DNA of 7,382 nucleotides, taken from NCBI GenBank assembly GCA_947624845.1, contig CANQMB010000052.1, positions 1-7,382 on the forward strand, in the 5' to 3' direction. The position numbers and the translations under genes are program-made. Under the pieces are notes generated by a model that made no database searches, was not told the origin of the DNA, and was given only the letters and a program-made list of their open reading frames with translations. Of this stretch, positions 6,282 through 7,382 are shown piece by piece (within the stretch, counting starts at the first letter, position 1; each line of letters starts with the position of its first letter). The DNA comes from an uncultured Bacilli bacterium (GTDB taxonomy: Bacteria; Bacillota_I; Bacilli_A; RF39; UBA660).

Positions 6282-6793
6282 ACCACATTGTCTTATATGA
6301 ACCAGAAATTCCCCAAAATACAGGGAATATTATGAGGACTTGCGTAGCGACGAAGACGAAACTTCATTTAATTAAACCTCTGGGTTTTTCTTTAGATGAA
6401 AAACATTTAATTCGAAGTAGTGTAAATTATATAGATAAACTGGATTATGAAGTTTATGAAAATTTTCAAGAATTTCAAGAAAAAAATAAAGGCATTTACT
6501 ATTATTTTACTCGCTATGGAAAAAAGCCACATACGAGTTTCTCCTATGTAAATGAAACAGAGGATTTATACTTTATTTTTGGAAAAGAGTCAACGGGAAT
6601 TCCCAAAGAGATTTTACAGAAAGATTTACAGCACTGTATGCGAATTCCAATGACTGAAGATGTAAGAGCCTTAAATCTATCCAACTGCTGTGCAATTGTG
6701 ATCTATGAAGCTTTAAGACAACAAGGATATCCAAATCTTTTACAAAAAGAACCTCATAAAGGAGAAAATTATTTAGAAGAGAACAACGAATAA
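6278..6793 (+). CDS. trmL: tRNA (cytidine/uridine-34-2'-O)-methyltransferase TrmL (SPOUT superfamily)
   Basis: TrmL uses S-adenosylmethionine to methylate the 2'-hydroxyl of the wobble nucleotide 34 in leucine tRNAs (CAA and modified UAA anticodons). The 171-residue length is normal for this minimal SPOUT enzyme, which has no separate tRNA-binding domain. Motif 1 is PEIPQNTGNIMRTC (9-22), where Asn14 and Arg20 are family-typical. Motif 2 is FGKESTGIP (101-109). Motif 3 is MRIPMTEDVRALNLSN (121-136), leading into VIYEALRQQ (141-149). Motifs 2 and 3 form the trefoil knot that holds the cofactor. The ATG overlaps the previous stop (ATGA, 6278-6281), with GGAG at 6264-6267 inside that gene, so translation is probably coupled. 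The last codons and stop are part of a terminator hairpin. I see nothing missing. Confidence 0.93.
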   Translation: MNHIVLYEPEIPQNTGNIMRTCVATKTKLHLIKPLGFSLDEKHLIRSSVNYIDKLDYEVYENFQEFQEKNKGIYYYFTRYGKKPHTSFSYVNETEDLYFIFGKESTGIPKEILQKDLQHCMRIPMTEDVRALNLSNCCAIVIYEALRQQGYPNLLQKEPHKGENYLEENNE

Positions 6794-6807
6794 CGTTGTT
6801 TTTTTTT
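6782..6807 (+). terminator. Intrinsic terminator overlapping the end of trmL
   Basis: A 7-bp perfect stem pairs 6782-6788 (AACAACG) with 6794-6800 (CGTTGTT) around the five-base loop AATAA, followed by a run of nine T (6799-6807). The TAA in the loop (6791-6793) is the stop codon of trmL, and the left arm encodes its last residues. This is the best terminator in the window. Confidence 0.9.
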
Positions 6808-6833
6808 AATTGGAATTTTTTTGTCAAAAGAAA

Positions 6834-6862
6834 TTGAAAAAAGGAAAATTTTATTGTATAAC
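6834..6862 (+). promoter_or_regulatory. Sigma-A type promoter for the prepilin gene
   Basis: TTGAAA (6834-6839, five of six) and TATAAC (6857-6862, five of six) lie 17 bases apart, the best -35/-10 pair in the window. Start of transcription is expected near 6869, giving a leader of about 33 nt with AGAGG at 6887-6891 as ribosome site, ten bases before the ATG at 6902. Confidence 0.7.
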
Positions 6863-6901
6863 TAGATAGAAAGTAGAATCGTAAAAAGAGGTATAGTATT
6901 T

Positions 6902-7382
6902 ATGAAGAATAAAGGATTTACAATGGTCGAATTATTATCGGTCATTGCCATTTTAGGAATATTAGTTACCATGGCAGTAGCAGGGGTTCGAGGAATATTA
7001 AATAGAACAAAAGAAAGTTATTTGGATGGTCAAAATAAAATGGTCGTTTTGGCCGGAAAAAGTTATTATGCTGATTATCAAAGTCATCTGCCAAAAGTGA
7101 TTGGACCGATTCATGAAGTGACATTGGAGACATTGGTTAGTTTAAAATATATCGATCCTGTAAAAGATGCCAATGGCGAAGATTGTGTCATTGCAGAAGG
7201 AGATAAAGTAAGTAAAGTCTACGTTCAAAAGATCAACGAGGAAGAATATAAGTATAGTGGATATTTATATTGTAATGGAGAAGAGTCCGGAACGAACGAT
7301 ACTACCCCACCAACTATCACAATCAGTCCAATGCAAACAGCAGTGGCCTCTAAGACTGCTCTTACTGTTAATATCAAAGTAA
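6902..7382 (+). CDS. Type IV prepilin-like protein with an Ig-like C-terminal extension (partial, 3' end outside window)
   Basis: The first 160 codons are visible and the frame is open at the right edge. The N-terminus MKNKGFTMVELLSVIAILGI is a classic class III (prepilin) signal: a short basic leader, Gly5 as the residue before cleavage by prepilin peptidase, Phe at +1 and Glu at +5 (residue 10). The hydrophobic helix runs to about residue 29. The body (about 30-130) has the long-helix start usual in pilins (GILNRTKESYLDGQNKM) and two cysteines, Cys95 and Cys124, which could form a disulfide. After a polar linker, DTTPPTITISP (133-143) resembles the opening of bacterial Ig-like domains. The protein is therefore likely a surface or pseudopilin protein with one or more Ig domains beyond the window. 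It is a separate unit with its own promoter after a terminator. No pilus ATPase or peptidase gene is in view. Confidence 0.86.
   Translation, partial: MKNKGFTMVELLSVIAILGILVTMAVAGVRGILNRTKESYLDGQNKMVVLAGKSYYADYQSHLPKVIGPIHEVTLETLVSLKYIDPVKDANGEDCVIAEGDKVSKVYVQKINEEEYKYSGYLYCNGEESGTNDTTPPTITISPMQTAVASKTALTVNIKV

Noticed and set aside
887..6647. GAATTC occurs eight times (887, 2038, 2242, 3877, 5087, 6105, 6597, 6642), more than a rough expectation of two to three
   Set aside because: Most copies fall in coding sequence as GGA-ATT-C or CGA-ATT-C codon pairs, so codon preference explains them; spacing shows no pattern.
6573..6827. Minus-strand frame opposite the end of trmL
   Set aside because: It is opposite the conserved SPOUT motifs and would start beyond the terminator's T-run; no support.
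6814..6835. Imperfect AT-only hairpin between the trmL terminator and the prepilin -35
   Set aside because: Runs of T followed by runs of A pair by chance in this composition; a strong terminator already lies just upstream.

Overview
The window comes from an AT-rich (about one third G+C by eye) Gram-positive-type bacterium. It most resembles the Bacilli/Mollicutes-related gut Firmicutes (RF39/Izemoplasma/Erysipelotrichia-like). This placement is inferred from base composition, strong AGGAGG-type ribosome sites, a sortase with a wall-anchored type substrate, and PcrA and TrmL of Firmicutes type. TGA is a true stop here: it ends the nucleotidyltransferase at 4876-4878 and the thioredoxin-like gene at 6279-6281. 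The Mycoplasma genetic code is therefore excluded. Every supported gene lies on the + strand, and coding density is high.

Layout. (1) Positions 1-1754 are a surface-protein operon: the 3' end of a SpaA/Cna_B-type adhesin or pilin with an unusual sorting signal (VPITS instead of LPxTG), a sortase that overlaps it by 44 nt, and a five-helix membrane protein of unknown function. An intrinsic terminator closes it. (2) Positions 1800-5605 are a housekeeping stretch: pcrA helicase, a sugar-type nucleotidyltransferase and a Bax inhibitor-1 family membrane protein. Each has its own candidate promoter in a very short gap, and a terminator follows the last gene. (3) Positions 5700-6807 are a two-gene operon: a membrane-anchored thioredoxin-fold protein without CxxC, joined by an ATGA overlap to trmL (tRNA wobble 2'-O-methyltransferase). 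A terminator whose loop contains the trmL stop codon ends it. (4) Positions 6834 to the right edge hold a strong promoter and the 5' part of a type IV prepilin-like protein that runs into what looks like the start of an Ig-like domain.

No rRNA, tRNA, CRISPR array, insertion sequence or riboswitch was seen. No gap without a gene exceeds 300 bases; the longest is 5563-5750. I see no convincing new multi-gene defence or mobile system. The most notable points are the non-canonical sortase/substrate pair, the prepilin-Ig fusion, and the two proteins of unknown role (894-1754 and 5751-6281).
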